A program made the translations under genes and the position numbers. A DNA stretch of 64,000 nucleotides from Roseibium aggregatum. Lineage in GTDB: Bacteria > Pseudomonadota > Alphaproteobacteria > Rhizobiales > Stappiaceae. The stretch spans positions 124,001 through 188,000 of the forward strand of contig NZ_JABFCZ010000007.1 of the NCBI RefSeq assembly GCF_014692675.1. The letters are read 5' to 3'. Below, piece by piece: positions 33,516 through 42,994 of the stretch; within the stretch, counting starts at the first letter, position 1, and each line of letters opens with the position of its first letter. Under the pieces are notes generated by a model. That model was given only the letters and a program-made list of their open reading frames with translations. It was not told the DNA's origin and did no database searches.

Positions 33516-35317
33516 TCCGCGGGAACCTCCTGCGCTTTGGTCTCAGACGTCTTGTTGCTCGAGTCTTCGCGCCGGGGCCGCAGATCGCGCGCGGCCGGCA
33601 GCGACAGGGTAAAGGTCGCGCCGCCGAATGTGTTGGTCGCGACCGACAGGGACCCGCCGATGTCTTCCGCGATCCGGCCGGAAATGGAAAGCCCGAGACC
33701 GAGGCCGCCGCTGCTCAGCTTGGTCGTGAAGAACGGATCGAAGATCTTTTCCCGGATTTCCTCCGGAACGCCGGCGCCGTTGTCCGAGACCTCGATGACG
33801 ATGGCATCCTCCAGCCGCTTCGCCTCCAGCAGCACCTTGCCGTCGGCAACCTGGGACGCGGCATCCGCACCGTTGCGCAACAGGTTCAACAGCACCTGCT
33901 CCACCGGCAGCGGCGCCGTTTCCAGGCGCAACGGCTCCTCCGGCAGGGTGACGGTCAGGTCGACCCCGGTTTCCTCGAACCGCGGCAGGGCAATCTTGGC
34001 GGCGGCGCGAATGTTTTCCTTCAGATCGATGGACTCGATCCGGCTTTCCGCAGGCCGCGCAAAGCGCTTCAGTTCCTGGGTCAGCGCCGCCATCCGGTGC
34101 TGCAGACCGTCGATTTCAGACAGGTTCTCCCGTGCTGCCTCGATATTCAGCTTTTCCAGGAACTTGCGGGTTCCGGCAACGAACATGCGCAGGGCGGCAA
34201 GCGGCTGGTTCAGTTCATGGGCGACGGCGGCCGACATCTGGCCGACAGCCGCAAGACGGCTCGACCGCGCCAGACCTTCCTGGGCCTTGATAAGCTCGCG
34301 CTCGATCCGCTTGCGTTCCTCGACCTCGTCCGTCAGCCGCAGGTTCAGTTCGCGCAGCTCTTCCGATTCCTGGCGTAAGAGAGCAGACGCCCTGCGCAGC
34401 GCCCGCCCGCGGAACACCAGGACACCCACCGCATAAAGCAGGCTGAGGCCGATGGCCGACACCCAGACCGGCCACAGGTTCTCCTTCGTCTCCTCAACGG
34501 GAACCAGGAAGTGCAGTTTCCAGCCGAGCAGACCGACATCGGCCTGGTTGTGCCGGTAGCGCCGGCCGTCGATCGCAAGCACGTTGTCCGCGTTGCCGGA
34601 GGCGTCGGACAAAAGCTCCAGCGGCAGACCTGCGAACTGGCGGGTCTCCCGGATCTTAGACAGGAGGCTGTCGCTCAAGGGATGAAGCACCTTGTAGCGC
34701 CAGTCGGACACGCTGGAGAGAAAGATCACCCCGTTGGCATCGGAGGCAAAGACGATCTCGCCGCCTTCCGCCCAGGCCTGTTCCAGCGGACGCATGTCGA
34801 CCTTGACCACGGCCACGCCCCGCGGCGGGCCTTTCACCGGCGTCGGCCGCGACAGGAACAGCCCCGGTTCGCCCATGGTCGCCCCGATGGCGAAGAACCG
34901 TCCCTCCTCGCCGGCCATGGCCGCCTTGAAATAGGGCCGGAAACCGTAGTTGCGTCCGACCAGGGACAGCTCGTCGCGCCAGTTGCTGGCACCCAGCGTG
35001 ACGCCGTCCGTGTTCATGATGTAGAGCAGGTTGGCGCCGGAGTTTTCCGCCATCTCCTCCAGATAGCGGTTCGCGGATTCCGTCGTCTGCTGCATGTTCA
35101 AGACGATGGTCGCCCGCGGATCGCGCGCCAGCACGTAAGGCAGGTAGCGGTACTTGTCGTATTCGCCGAGGATGGTCTGGCGGTAGAGGGTCAGTCGTTC
35201 GGACGCCTTGCGGTCAACACTTTCCTCGTCGCGCACCGCGATCAACTGCACGATGACGGCAGCGATCAGAAGCAAGACAAGCGGCGGCAGGGCCAGAAGA
35301 ATGAAACGGGTCCTCAT
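33512..35317 (-). CDS. dctB: C4-dicarboxylate sensor histidine kinase DctB
   Basis: A 601-residue membrane kinase. Helix 1 (about 7-27) and helix 2 (about 283-303) enclose a periplasmic double-Cache sensor of the DctB type; a coiled coil follows; the phosphoacceptor H367 is in A-V-A-H-E-L-N-Q-P-L-A-A-L-R, a motif characteristic of the DctB/FixL group; N, G1 and G2 boxes of the ATPase domain follow (L-L-R-N-G-A-D-A, D-N-G-A-G-V and G-L-G-L-G-L-S). It senses periplasmic dicarboxylate or a related acid and phosphorylates DctD. Its stop overlaps the dctD start by four bases. The C-terminus carries a short charged tail. Confidence 0.92.
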   Translation of the reverse strand: MRTRFILLALPPLVLLLIAAVIVQLIAVRDEESVDRKASERLTLYRQTILGEYDKYRYLPYVLARDPRATIVLNMQQTTESANRYLEEMAENSGANLLYIMNTDGVTLGASNWRDELSLVGRNYGFRPYFKAAMAGEEGRFFAIGATMGEPGLFLSRPTPVKGPPRGVAVVKVDMRPLEQAWAEGGEIVFASDANGVIFLSSVSDWRYKVLHPLSDSLLSKIRETRQFAGLPLELLSDASGNADNVLAIDGRRYRHNQADVGLLGWKLHFLVPVEETKENLWPVWVSAIGLSLLYAVGVLVFRGRALRRASALLRQESEELRELNLRLTDEVEERKRIERELIKAQEGLARSSRLAAVGQMSAAVAHELNQPLAALRMFVAGTRKFLEKLNIEAARENLSEIDGLQHRMAALTQELKRFARPAESRIESIDLKENIRAAAKIALPRFEETGVDLTVTLPEEPLRLETAPLPVEQVLLNLLRNGADAASQVADGKVLLEAKRLEDAIVIEVSDNGAGVPEEIREKIFDPFFTTKLSSGGLGLGLSISGRIAEDIGGSLSVATNTFGGATFTLSLPAARDLRPRREDSSNKTSETKAQEVPAE

Positions 35318-35426
35318 GCTTTCTTATGTCCTGTTTGGCCCGAGGCCGCAAACCGGAAAGGAGATCATGGACAACGGGTTCGGCGTGCGGGTAGGGTCTG
35401 GCAAATTTAATAACCGGAAACGCCCC

Positions 35427-36581
35427 ATGCACTTCGAACTCACAGAAGAACAGCAGATGATCTCGGATGCCGCCCACCGGCTGGCGGCCGACCGTCTGGA
35501 ACCGCTGGCCGAAAAGGTCGATGCCGGCGAAGGCCGGGCCGAGTTCCTCGACAATCTGCGCCTGCTTGCCGAAAACGGCTTCATGGGGCTGAACGTTTCC
35601 GCCGACTACGGCGGCACGGAAGCCGGCGCCATCGGCTTTGCCCAGGCCGTGCAGGCATTGGCCGGCGGCTGTGCTTCTACGGCAGTGACTGTTTCTGTGA
35701 CCAACATGGTCGGCGAAGTCATCCAGGCAGTCGGCTCCGACGAACAGAAGGCGGACTACCTGCCGAAGCTGACGGACGGCACCTATGCCGCCGGCGGCTT
35801 CTGCCTGACGGAATCCTCCGCGGGATCCGACCCGTCGGCGATGAAGACCCGCGCGGTCAAGGACGGCAATCACTACGTCCTCAACGGCGCCAAGCTCTAT
35901 ATCACCTCCGCCGAATATGCCGGCATTTTCGTCGTCTGGGCCGTCACCGATCCGGACGCGCCGAAGGGCAAGGGCATTTCCTGTTTCCTGGTCGAGGCGG
36001 GAACGCCGGGCCTCGTGATCGGCAAGGCGGAAAAGAAGATGGGCCAGACCGGCTCGGCGACCAACGAGGTCCTGTTCCAGGACTGCCGGGTTCCGGCAAC
36101 CGCCATGATGGGAAAGGAAAACGACGGCTTCCGCATTGCCGTCGGCGAACTCGCCGGCGGACGCATCGGCATCGCCTCGCTGGCGCTTGGCATTGCCCGC
36201 AAGGCCATGGACACGGCCAAGGCCTTCGTCAAGGACCGCGAACAGTTCGGCCGGCCGCTCGCCGACATGCAGGGCCTGCAGTGGATGATCGCCGACCGGG
36301 AGACGGAGCTGGAAGCCGCCCGCCTCTTAATCCTGCAGGCGGCAGCGCTCAAGGACGCCGGCAGGCCCTATTCCAAGGAGGCCTCCATGGCCAAGCTCTA
36401 TGCATCTGAAGCCGCCCAGCGCGCCACCTACACCGCGCTGCAGCTTCACGGTGGCGCCGGTTACATCAAGGAGTATCCGCTGGAACGCTTCGCCCGCGAC
36501 GCCCGGATCACGACCATCTACGAAGGCACATCGGAAATCCAGCGCCTGATCATCGCCCGCGAAGTGATGAAGGCGGTATAA
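35427..36581 (+). CDS. Acyl-CoA dehydrogenase
   Basis: A 384-residue FAD enzyme that introduces the alpha-beta double bond into an acyl-CoA. Family signatures are F-C-L-T-E-S-S-A-G-S-D near residue 130 and Q-L-H-G-G-A-G-Y-I-K-E-Y near 340; the catalytic base is probably E366 in Y-E-G-T-S-E-I-Q, the position used in short- and medium-chain enzymes. Electrons go to electron-transfer flavoprotein. I start at ATG 35427 (M-H-F-E-L-T-E-E-Q), where relatives begin; the frame extends upstream into the region antisense to dctB. The ribosome site is weak. No other beta-oxidation gene is adjacent. Chain length is unknown. Confidence 0.9.
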   Translation: MHFELTEEQQMISDAAHRLAADRLEPLAEKVDAGEGRAEFLDNLRLLAENGFMGLNVSADYGGTEAGAIGFAQAVQALAGGCASTAVTVSVTNMVGEVIQAVGSDEQKADYLPKLTDGTYAAGGFCLTESSAGSDPSAMKTRAVKDGNHYVLNGAKLYITSAEYAGIFVVWAVTDPDAPKGKGISCFLVEAGTPGLVIGKAEKKMGQTGSATNEVLFQDCRVPATAMMGKENDGFRIAVGELAGGRIGIASLALGIARKAMDTAKAFVKDREQFGRPLADMQGLQWMIADRETELEAARLLILQAAALKDAGRPYSKEASMAKLYASEAAQRATYTALQLHGGAGYIKEYPLERFARDARITTIYEGTSEIQRLIIAREVMKAV

Positions 36582-36699
36582 GTTTTTGCGCCAACACCGC
36601 TTTGAGTTGATCCTGCTCAAAGTGGGGGTTCAAAATCCTGCATAAATTGCCGATATAAAATACGGGCACTCGCCCGCTTTTCTGGACGGAGACAATACC

Positions 36700-37533
36700 A
36701 TGGCACTCAAGGACATTCTGACGATCATCGACCTTTCCGGGTCTCAACCTGCGCCGAAATACGCGCTGGAACTCGGGCGGCAGTACGATGCCCACGTGAC
36801 GGGTCTGGCGATCGCCTTCGAACCCGTGGTGCCTGCCTTCGCCGCGGCGCCGATGCCGGTGGACTACCTGGAAGCAGCCCACGAACAGGCTGTGGGCGCC
36901 GCCAAGGAAGCCCAGAAGCAGTTCGACGAACTGGCCCGCCTTTCCGGCGACAAGTCGGAAAGCCGGGTCGCGGAAATCCTGACCGGCGGCCCGCTGGAAG
37001 GCGTGCTGCAGCACTGCCGCACGACCGACTTGGTGGTGATCGGCCAGACCAATCCGGATACGCCGGAGCCGATGCGCGAACTGCTGATCGAAACGGTGCT
37101 GTTCGAAAGCGGCGTGCCGGTCCTCCTCGTGCCTTACATCGGCGTTTCCGACTATACGCCGAACAACGTGCTGATCGCCTGGGACGGCAGTTCGACCGCG
37201 ACCCGCGCCGTTCATGCGGCCCTGCCGATGCTGGGCAAGTCCGACAAGATCACCGTTCTCGTGGTGGAGAAGAAGACCGAAGGCACCGGCGGCCAGCCGG
37301 GTGCCGAAATCGCCACCTATCTCGCCCGCCACGGCCTCGACGTGACCATCGACGTGGTGACCAACCCGCAGACGGGCATTGCCGATACCCTGCTGAACTA
37401 CGTGTCCGACCACGCCAACGACCTCGTCGTCATGGGCGGCTACGGCCACAGCCGGATGCGTGAATTCCTGTTCGGCGGGGCAACCCGCGAAATCCTGGAA
37501 GCCATGACCGTTCCGGTCCTGATGGCCCACTGA
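36700..37533 (+). CDS. Universal stress protein with two Usp domains
   Basis: A 277-residue cytoplasmic protein made of two tandem UspA folds (about 1-145 and 150-277). The second domain has the nucleotide-binding pattern G-G-Y-G-H-S-R-M-R-E-F-L-F-G-G-A-T-R, so it should bind ATP; the first domain has a degenerate version (G-Q-T-N-P-D-T-P). Tandem Usp proteins respond to starvation, oxygen limitation or metabolic stress. GGAG lies in front of ATG 36700. A terminator follows. The next gene, an acyl-CoA synthetase/acetyltransferase fusion, is also of a family that is linked to Usp proteins in mycobacteria, where Usp is an acetylation target. Confidence 0.9.
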   Translation: MALKDILTIIDLSGSQPAPKYALELGRQYDAHVTGLAIAFEPVVPAFAAAPMPVDYLEAAHEQAVGAAKEAQKQFDELARLSGDKSESRVAEILTGGPLEGVLQHCRTTDLVVIGQTNPDTPEPMRELLIETVLFESGVPVLLVPYIGVSDYTPNNVLIAWDGSSTATRAVHAALPMLGKSDKITVLVVEKKTEGTGGQPGAEIATYLARHGLDVTIDVVTNPQTGIADTLLNYVSDHANDLVVMGGYGHSRMREFLFGGATREILEAMTVPVLMAH

Positions 37534-37592
37534 TCCGGGCGGGTCGCCGGTTCATTCCGGAGACCAACCCGGCCACGTCACGTAATTTTAAG

Positions 37593-37625
37593 AGGCGGAG
37601 GGTTTCCTGAACTCTCCGCCTTATT
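37593..37625 (+). terminator. Terminator after the Usp gene
   Basis: Arms AGGCGGAG and CTCCGCCT with a 13-base loop, followed by TATTT. It separates the stress protein gene from the downstream synthetase/acetyltransferase gene, whose start is 35 bases later. Confidence 0.65.
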
Positions 37626-37659
37626 TGAGTTTTCGTTCAACGGCGGCGAGGCAGTCCGC

Positions 37660-40398
37660 GTGACCATACGAAACCTTGAGGGCTTTTTCGCCCCGAAGTC
37701 CATTGCCGTCATCGGTCCGTCCCGCCACGATCCGGCGGTGACCGGGCATCTGCTTCACGCGCTGTCCGCCTTCGCCGGAAAACACTCCGTCCATCTGATC
37801 GACCTTAAGGCCGGCGACGTACCTTCCGAATTCAGCGTCGCCGCGTCGGTCGACGATCTGGCGCAGGGGCCCGATCTCGCCATCTGCCTCGGCGCCTCGG
37901 ACGATAGTCCGCAGTTAATTGCCGGGCTCGCGGCCCGCGGAACGCGTGCTGTGCTCCTGTTGTCGCCTGGCTTTGAAAGCTGGCCGGAAGAGCTGCTTCA
38001 GCGGTGCCGGGAGGCGGCGCGGCCGACAAACCTGCGCATGATCGGTCCCGGCAGCCTGGGCGTCGCGGTACCGGCCCTTTCCCTGGACACGCTTTTGAGC
38101 GCTGCAAAGCCGCTTGCCGGCGATGTCGCCTTCTTCGCACGCTCCGGCGCGGTCCTGAACGGAACGCTGTCCTGGGCGGCCAGCCATCAGACCGGCTTTT
38201 CCGGAGTGGTGTCGCTCGGCGCGCGCATGGATGTCGATATCAGCGACCTGATCGACTATTTCGCGCAGGATTACCGGACGCGGGCCATTCTCCTGCACCT
38301 GGAGAACCTGTCCTCGCCGCAGAAATTCATCTCCGCCGCAAGGGCGGCCGCGCGCAGCAAACCGGTGATCGTGATACGTTCCGGGCGAAGCTTGGAAACC
38401 GTTGGGACCGGGCGTACCCATGCCGGGCGGCTGGCCGATCCGGATCTGGTCTATGAGGCCGTCTTCCGCCGCGCCGGCCTGCTCAGGGTCAATGACCTGG
38501 ACGAGATGTTCGAGGCGGTCGAAACCCTGTCGCGGATCCGGGTGCCCACCTGCGAATCCCTGGCGGTCGTCGCCAACGGGCGCAGTCTGGCGGCCCTTGC
38601 CTCGGACCGCCTGGCGGACCTCGGCGCCGGCCTTGCCCGGCTCGAGCCGGAGACCGTTGCCGCGATTGCCCCGTTCTGCAGGCCTGCGCGCAATCCCGAA
38701 GGCACGATCGGAGCCAGAGGAAAGATAGTGCTGAAAGAGGACCTGCCGGCAGCCGATCTCAAGTTCGCCGTAAGCCGGATCCTGCAGGACAAGGGCGTTG
38801 ACGGCCTGCTGACGCTCCATGCCGGGACCGCATTCACCTCTCTTGAGGACATCGGCAAGGCGATTGCCGAAACGGCAGACGAAAACCGCAAGCACACGGG
38901 GCGCCGCAAGGCACTGGTGACAGGCCTGATCGGCGGCGACAGCACCACACGCGGCCCGCTCGATGCAGCGGGAATTCCCTGTTATTCCAGCCCGGCGGAA
39001 GCGGTGCGCAGCATCATGCATCTGGCGCGCGATGCCCGGGCGCGGGATTTCCTCATGGCCGTCCCGCCGAGCATGCCGGCGGACTTCACACCGGACAAGG
39101 CCGCCGCCCGCCGGATCGTCGACAAGGCTTTGGCCGAAAACCGCAGCTGGCTTTCGCCGGTCGAAGTCGCTGCCGTTATGGCGGCCTACCAGATCCCCCT
39201 GATCGGCACGGAGCTTGCCGGATCGGCGCAGGAAGCGGAAGAAATCGCGAAGCATTTCTTCAGGAGCGCCCGCCACTGCGTGGTGAAGCTGATTTCTCCC
39301 GACCTGCCGTTCAAATCGCAGATCGACGGGGTCCGGCTGGGCCTGGAAAGTCCGCAAGCCGTCGCAGCGGCCGCGCAGCAACTCCTTGACCAGACCCGGG
39401 CGATGTTTCCGGCGGCAAACATCACCGGCGTCAGTGTGCACCCCATGCTGGAGGACCGGAACGGCCTGGAACTATTCCTGGGCCTTGCCAATACGCCGGT
39501 GTTCGGTCCGGTCATCGTGTTCGGACAGGGCGGAACGGTGGTCGAGGACAGCGGCGACGTCTCGCTCGAACTGCCGCCGCTCGATCTCAAGCTGGCCGAC
39601 GCCCTGATCGGGCGCATCAGGATCAGCCGGCTTCTGGGCGGCACACGGGCGCGGCCGAGCCTCGACCGGGCCGCCATTGCCCTGACGCTGGTCAAGCTGT
39701 CCCAGATCTGCGTCGATATTCCGGAAATCCTGGAACTCGACATCAATCCGCTGGTGGCGCGCCAGGGCGGGGTCCTGGCCCTTGATGCCCGCGTCACCCT
39801 CGGCGCGCCGGCCGAACATCGCGGCCGGCTCGGACAGTCGCGGCTGTCCATTGCGCCTTATCCGAGCGAATGGGAGCAGACGCTTTCCCTCCGGGATGGC
39901 CGCAAGGTCTTCGTCAGGCCGATCCGGCCCGACGACGAAGACCTGCTCAAGGCGTTTTTCGAGACGGTCTCTCCGGAAGACCTGCGGCTGCGTTTCTTCG
40001 CGCCGGTCCGCGATTTCAGCCACCGCTTTCTCGCCCAGCTCACCCAGCTCGACTATGCGCGCGCCATGGCGTTTGCGGCGATCGATCCGGAAACCGGCAA
40101 CCTGCTCGGCGCCGTCCGGCTGCATACGGACCCGGATCACCAGACGGGCGAATATGCCGTCATCGTGCGTTCCGACCTCAAGGGCATCGGCCTCGGATGG
40201 GCCCTGATGCAACTGATCATCCGCTACGCGAAGGCGGACGGGATTGGCACGATCAAGGGCGAGGTGCTCAAGGAAAACACCTCCATGCTCGCCATGTGCG
40301 AGAAGCTCGGTTTCTCGGTCAGGACCTCTCGTGACGATCCCGGTATCGCGGATGTCACGTTGCCGGTGGCAGGCCTTGACGCAGATCTGGACGGATAA
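37660..40398 (+). CDS. NDP-forming acyl-CoA synthetase / GNAT acetyltransferase fusion
   Basis: A 912-residue cytoplasmic protein. Order: CoA-binding domain (about 8-130), two succinyl-CoA-ligase-like domains (about 145-450), an ATP-grasp domain (about 490-705) and a GNAT acetyltransferase domain (about 745-905, with L-K-G-I-G-L-G-W-A-L-M near 855 binding acetyl-CoA). This layout matches Pat/PatZ-type lysine acetyltransferases that modify acetyl-CoA synthetase and other enzymes. The ligase part may be only a sensor, as in Pat, though an R-T-H-A-G motif near residue 250 keeps a His where active ligases carry their phospho-His. GTG 37660 is chosen because GAGG lies eight bases before it. Confidence 0.88.
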   Translation: MTIRNLEGFFAPKSIAVIGPSRHDPAVTGHLLHALSAFAGKHSVHLIDLKAGDVPSEFSVAASVDDLAQGPDLAICLGASDDSPQLIAGLAARGTRAVLLLSPGFESWPEELLQRCREAARPTNLRMIGPGSLGVAVPALSLDTLLSAAKPLAGDVAFFARSGAVLNGTLSWAASHQTGFSGVVSLGARMDVDISDLIDYFAQDYRTRAILLHLENLSSPQKFISAARAAARSKPVIVIRSGRSLETVGTGRTHAGRLADPDLVYEAVFRRAGLLRVNDLDEMFEAVETLSRIRVPTCESLAVVANGRSLAALASDRLADLGAGLARLEPETVAAIAPFCRPARNPEGTIGARGKIVLKEDLPAADLKFAVSRILQDKGVDGLLTLHAGTAFTSLEDIGKAIAETADENRKHTGRRKALVTGLIGGDSTTRGPLDAAGIPCYSSPAEAVRSIMHLARDARARDFLMAVPPSMPADFTPDKAAARRIVDKALAENRSWLSPVEVAAVMAAYQIPLIGTELAGSAQEAEEIAKHFFRSARHCVVKLISPDLPFKSQIDGVRLGLESPQAVAAAAQQLLDQTRAMFPAANITGVSVHPMLEDRNGLELFLGLANTPVFGPVIVFGQGGTVVEDSGDVSLELPPLDLKLADALIGRIRISRLLGGTRARPSLDRAAIALTLVKLSQICVDIPEILELDINPLVARQGGVLALDARVTLGAPAEHRGRLGQSRLSIAPYPSEWEQTLSLRDGRKVFVRPIRPDDEDLLKAFFETVSPEDLRLRFFAPVRDFSHRFLAQLTQLDYARAMAFAAIDPETGNLLGAVRLHTDPDHQTGEYAVIVRSDLKGIGLGWALMQLIIRYAKADGIGTIKGEVLKENTSMLAMCEKLGFSVRTSRDDPGIADVTLPVAGLDADLDG

Positions 40399-40401
40399 AG
40401 C

Positions 40402-42066
40402 CTATCTGGCTTCGGCTTCCGCGCGGATCTGGCTGAGCGACCGGGCCGGGGTGATCGCTTCCGGATCAAGCTTCAGATGCAGGAGCGCCGGTTTGCCGGA
40501 GGCCAGTGCCCGCTCGAAGGCCGGGCCGAAGTCTGCCGTCTTTTCGACTGTTTCGGCATGGGCGCCATAGGAGCGGGCAAGGGCTGCGAAGTCCGGATTG
40601 ACCAGCTTGGTCGCCGACGGACGGCGCGGATAAGTGCGCTCCTGGTGCATGCGGATCGTGCCGTACATGCCGTTGTCGATGACCAGCACGATGATCGCGG
40701 CCTCTTCCTGGCAGGCTGTGCCGAATTCCTGCATGGTCATCTGCAGGCAGCCATCGCCGGCAAAGCACACCACCGGACGGTCGGGGAAGGTCAGCTTGGC
40801 GGCAACCGCGGCCGGCAGGCCGTAGCCCATGGACCCGGAGGTCGGCGCCGCCTGGGTGCCATAGCGGCGGAAGCGGTGGAAGCGGTGCAGCCAGGTGGCG
40901 TAGTTGCCAGCCCCGTTGGTGAAGATCGCATCGTCCGGCAGATTGGTCTCGATCCAGTCCATGACGCCCGACATCTGCAGATCGCCCGGCGTTTCCGGCC
41001 GGGCGCCCGACCATGCCAGATAATCCTCATGCGCCTTGGCCGCAGCACCCGCTCCTTTCAGCTCGGCCGGCGGCTGCAACCCTTCGGCCGCCTTGCAGAA
41101 GGCGGCCGGGCTTGCGTGAATGGCAAGCGTCGGCCGGTAGACCCGACCGAGTTCTTCGGCGTCGGGATGGACATGCACCAGCGCCTGGTCCGGCTCCGGA
41201 ATGTTCACGAGCGAATAGGACTGGCTCGGCATTTCCGACAGGCGGCCGCCGACAAGCAGGATCAGGTCGGAAGCCTTGATCCGCTCGGCGAGCTTCGGAT
41301 TGATGCCGATGCCCACGTCGCCGGCATAGTTCGGGTGCAGGTTGTCGAACAGCATCTGCCGGCGGAAGGAACAGGCGACAGGCAGGTCGAAGCGCTCGGC
41401 GACACGGGCAAAGGCGGCAACCGCCTCTGCCGTCCAGCGGCTGCCGCCGAGGATCGCGATCGGGCGTTCGGCAGCCCAGAGCCGCTTCTGCAGATCGGCC
41501 ATCAGCGTCAGGCCGGGATGGGTTTCGACCTGGCGCCACGGTTCGGGCTGGGCAACGGCCGCCGTCTCGACCAGCATGTCTTCGGGCAGGGCGAGCACGA
41601 CCGGACCGGGACGGCCGGAGGTCGCCACGTGCCAGGCCCTTGAAATGAATTCCGGCACCCGGTCGGCCTGATCGATCTCGGCGACCCATTTCGCGATGCC
41701 GCCGAACATCTGCCGGTAATCGACTTCCTGGAAGGCTTCGCGTTCGCGCATGCCGCGCTCGATCTGGCCGATGAACAGGATCATCGGCGTGGAATCCTGG
41801 GCGGCCACATGAACGCCGGCCGCGGCATTGGTCGCGCCGGGTCCCCGGGTTACCATGCAGATGCCCGGCTTGCCGGTGAGCTTGCCGTAGGTATCCGCCA
41901 TCATGGCCGCGCCGCCTTCCTGACGGCACACGGTCACGGCGATATCGGCGTCGTAAAGGGCGTCGAGAACAGCCAGGTAGCTTTCGCCCGGCACGCAGAA
42001 GACACGTTCCGCGCCATGACATTCCAGAGCTTCCACCAGAAGCTCACCACCGGTTCTCTGTTTCAT
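40402..42066 (-). CDS. Thiamine-diphosphate enzyme, acetolactate synthase-like
   Basis: A 554-residue ThDP-dependent enzyme of the acetohydroxyacid synthase/pyruvate decarboxylase superfamily. The activating glutamate is E28 in V-P-G-E-S-Y; the ThDP-Mg motif begins G-D-G-C-L and ends with D-N-G-M-Y-G near residue 460. It is more distant than biosynthetic IlvB and has no ilvN small-subunit gene nearby, so a catabolic 2-oxo acid decarboxylase or carboligase role is equally possible. I start at ATG 42066 behind AAGAG, where the usual M-K-Q-R-T-G-G-E-L-L begins; ten further codons are open upstream. It converges on the synthetase/GNAT gene with three bases between the stops. Confidence 0.85.
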   Translation of the reverse strand: MKQRTGGELLVEALECHGAERVFCVPGESYLAVLDALYDADIAVTVCRQEGGAAMMADTYGKLTGKPGICMVTRGPGATNAAAGVHVAAQDSTPMILFIGQIERGMREREAFQEVDYRQMFGGIAKWVAEIDQADRVPEFISRAWHVATSGRPGPVVLALPEDMLVETAAVAQPEPWRQVETHPGLTLMADLQKRLWAAERPIAILGGSRWTAEAVAAFARVAERFDLPVACSFRRQMLFDNLHPNYAGDVGIGINPKLAERIKASDLILLVGGRLSEMPSQSYSLVNIPEPDQALVHVHPDAEELGRVYRPTLAIHASPAAFCKAAEGLQPPAELKGAGAAAKAHEDYLAWSGARPETPGDLQMSGVMDWIETNLPDDAIFTNGAGNYATWLHRFHRFRRYGTQAAPTSGSMGYGLPAAVAAKLTFPDRPVVCFAGDGCLQMTMQEFGTACQEEAAIIVLVIDNGMYGTIRMHQERTYPRRPSATKLVNPDFAALARSYGAHAETVEKTADFGPAFERALASGKPALLHLKLDPEAITPARSLSQIRAEAEAR

Positions 42067-42218
42067 TCTCTTTTTCCGTCCCTGGGGCGATGCCAACCGT
42101 TCATTTGTAACTACTGCCTAGCCTTCTATAACGCACATCATTTTGCCGGGGCAGACCGCCGCTCTGGTAATTTGGCAATGAGGTCATTCCAATCCGGAAG
42201 TCTGTACCGGCGCTGACC

Positions 42219-42252
42219 TAAAAAAAGCGGCCGCGGAAAGTCCGCAGCCGCT
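42219..42252 (-). terminator. Terminator after hsp20
   Basis: Twelve-base arms (AGCGGCCGCGGA and TCCGCAGCCGCT, one mismatch) with a 3-base loop; on the minus strand the stem runs into seven T residues. It lies 47 bases after the hsp20 stop. Confidence 0.9.
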
Positions 42253-42299
42253 CCATATGCGCTATTGAGAACTATTCCCTGTGAGCCGAAAGGCCGACC

Positions 42300-42761
42300 T
42301 CAGCCTTTCCGCTTCACTTCGATCTTCTTGGTCTTTTCGGCCGTTTCCGCAGGGCGCGGCAGGACGACGGTCAGCACGCCGTTGTCCATGTGGGCCTCGA
42401 CCTTGGACGCATCCGGTTCGAACGGCAGGGTCAGGACGCGGCGGAATGAACCGTAGCTGCGTTCGCTGACATAACGGTCCTTTTCGTCGACGGTTTTTTC
42501 GGCCGTCTTTTCACCCTTGATGGTCAGCGTCCGATCGGAAACGGACACGTCGATGTCCTTTTCCGCAATCCCGGGCAATTCGGCCGTCAGTTCCAGACCC
42601 TTGTCCGTGTCATGAACGTCAATTGCCGGGAAACTGGTCACGGCCGCTCCGGCGGCCGGCAGCTTTCTGCCGAAGTCCTGGAACATCCTGTCCATTTCCT
42701 TCTGCAAGGACGTAAAAGGATTGTCGTTATTTCCCCAAAGAGAGGGCAACAGATTGCTCAT
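42300..42761 (-). CDS. Hsp20 family small heat shock protein
   Basis: A 153-residue chaperone that holds unfolding proteins in an ATP-independent way. Residues about 45-140 form the alpha-crystallin domain with the class pattern A-E-L-P-G-I-A-E-K-D-I-D-V and the C-terminal hallmark D-N-G-V-L-T-V-V-L-P; a short I-E-V tail may contact neighbouring dimers. It is of the class A / Hsp20 type with K-G-E-K. I start at ATG 42761 (M-S-N-L-L-P); the preceding AGGTGG is the ribosome site. Eleven more open codons precede it. It is monocistronic with its own terminator. I see no convincing heat-shock promoter or ROSE-like thermometer, but the leader is about 100 bases or more. Confidence 0.92.
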   Translation of the reverse strand: MSNLLPSLWGNNDNPFTSLQKEMDRMFQDFGRKLPAAGAAVTSFPAIDVHDTDKGLELTAELPGIAEKDIDVSVSDRTLTIKGEKTAEKTVDEKDRYVSERSYGSFRRVLTLPFEPDASKVEAHMDNGVLTVVLPRPAETAEKTKKIEVKRKG

Positions 42762-42941
42762 TTTGAACCACCTTTTCTCCCGTACATGATTCAAGCTGCA
42801 TTGAGCGTGGCGGAACCCGCACCGTTTCGCGCCCCGACCTTCCTCATGTTAACGCGCAACCGGAGCGTTTCGTTTGACCCACATCAACCGGATGCGGCAC
42901 GGTCCCGCAATCGAGCGAATCGAACCGATCCCCCCAAACAA

Positions 42942-42973
42942 TGACGGGGCGCGAATTGCGTCGCGCCCCGTCA
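42942..42973 (-). terminator. Strong hairpin after the 126-residue hypothetical gene
   Basis: Perfect 13-base arms (TGACGGGGCGCGA and its complement) with a 6-base loop, 21 bases after the stop at 42995. On the minus strand it is followed by TTGTTTG rather than a full T run, so its efficiency is uncertain. Confidence 0.7.
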
Positions 42974-42994
42974 CCTGAAACGACATTGAAAGGA

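Noticed and set aside
42762..42994. Heat-shock promoter or RNA thermometer before hsp20
   Set aside because: A CTTGAA element occurs about 30 bases before the start codon, too close for a -35 box with room for a -10 and leader. No clear ROSE-type pairing with the ribosome site was seen.
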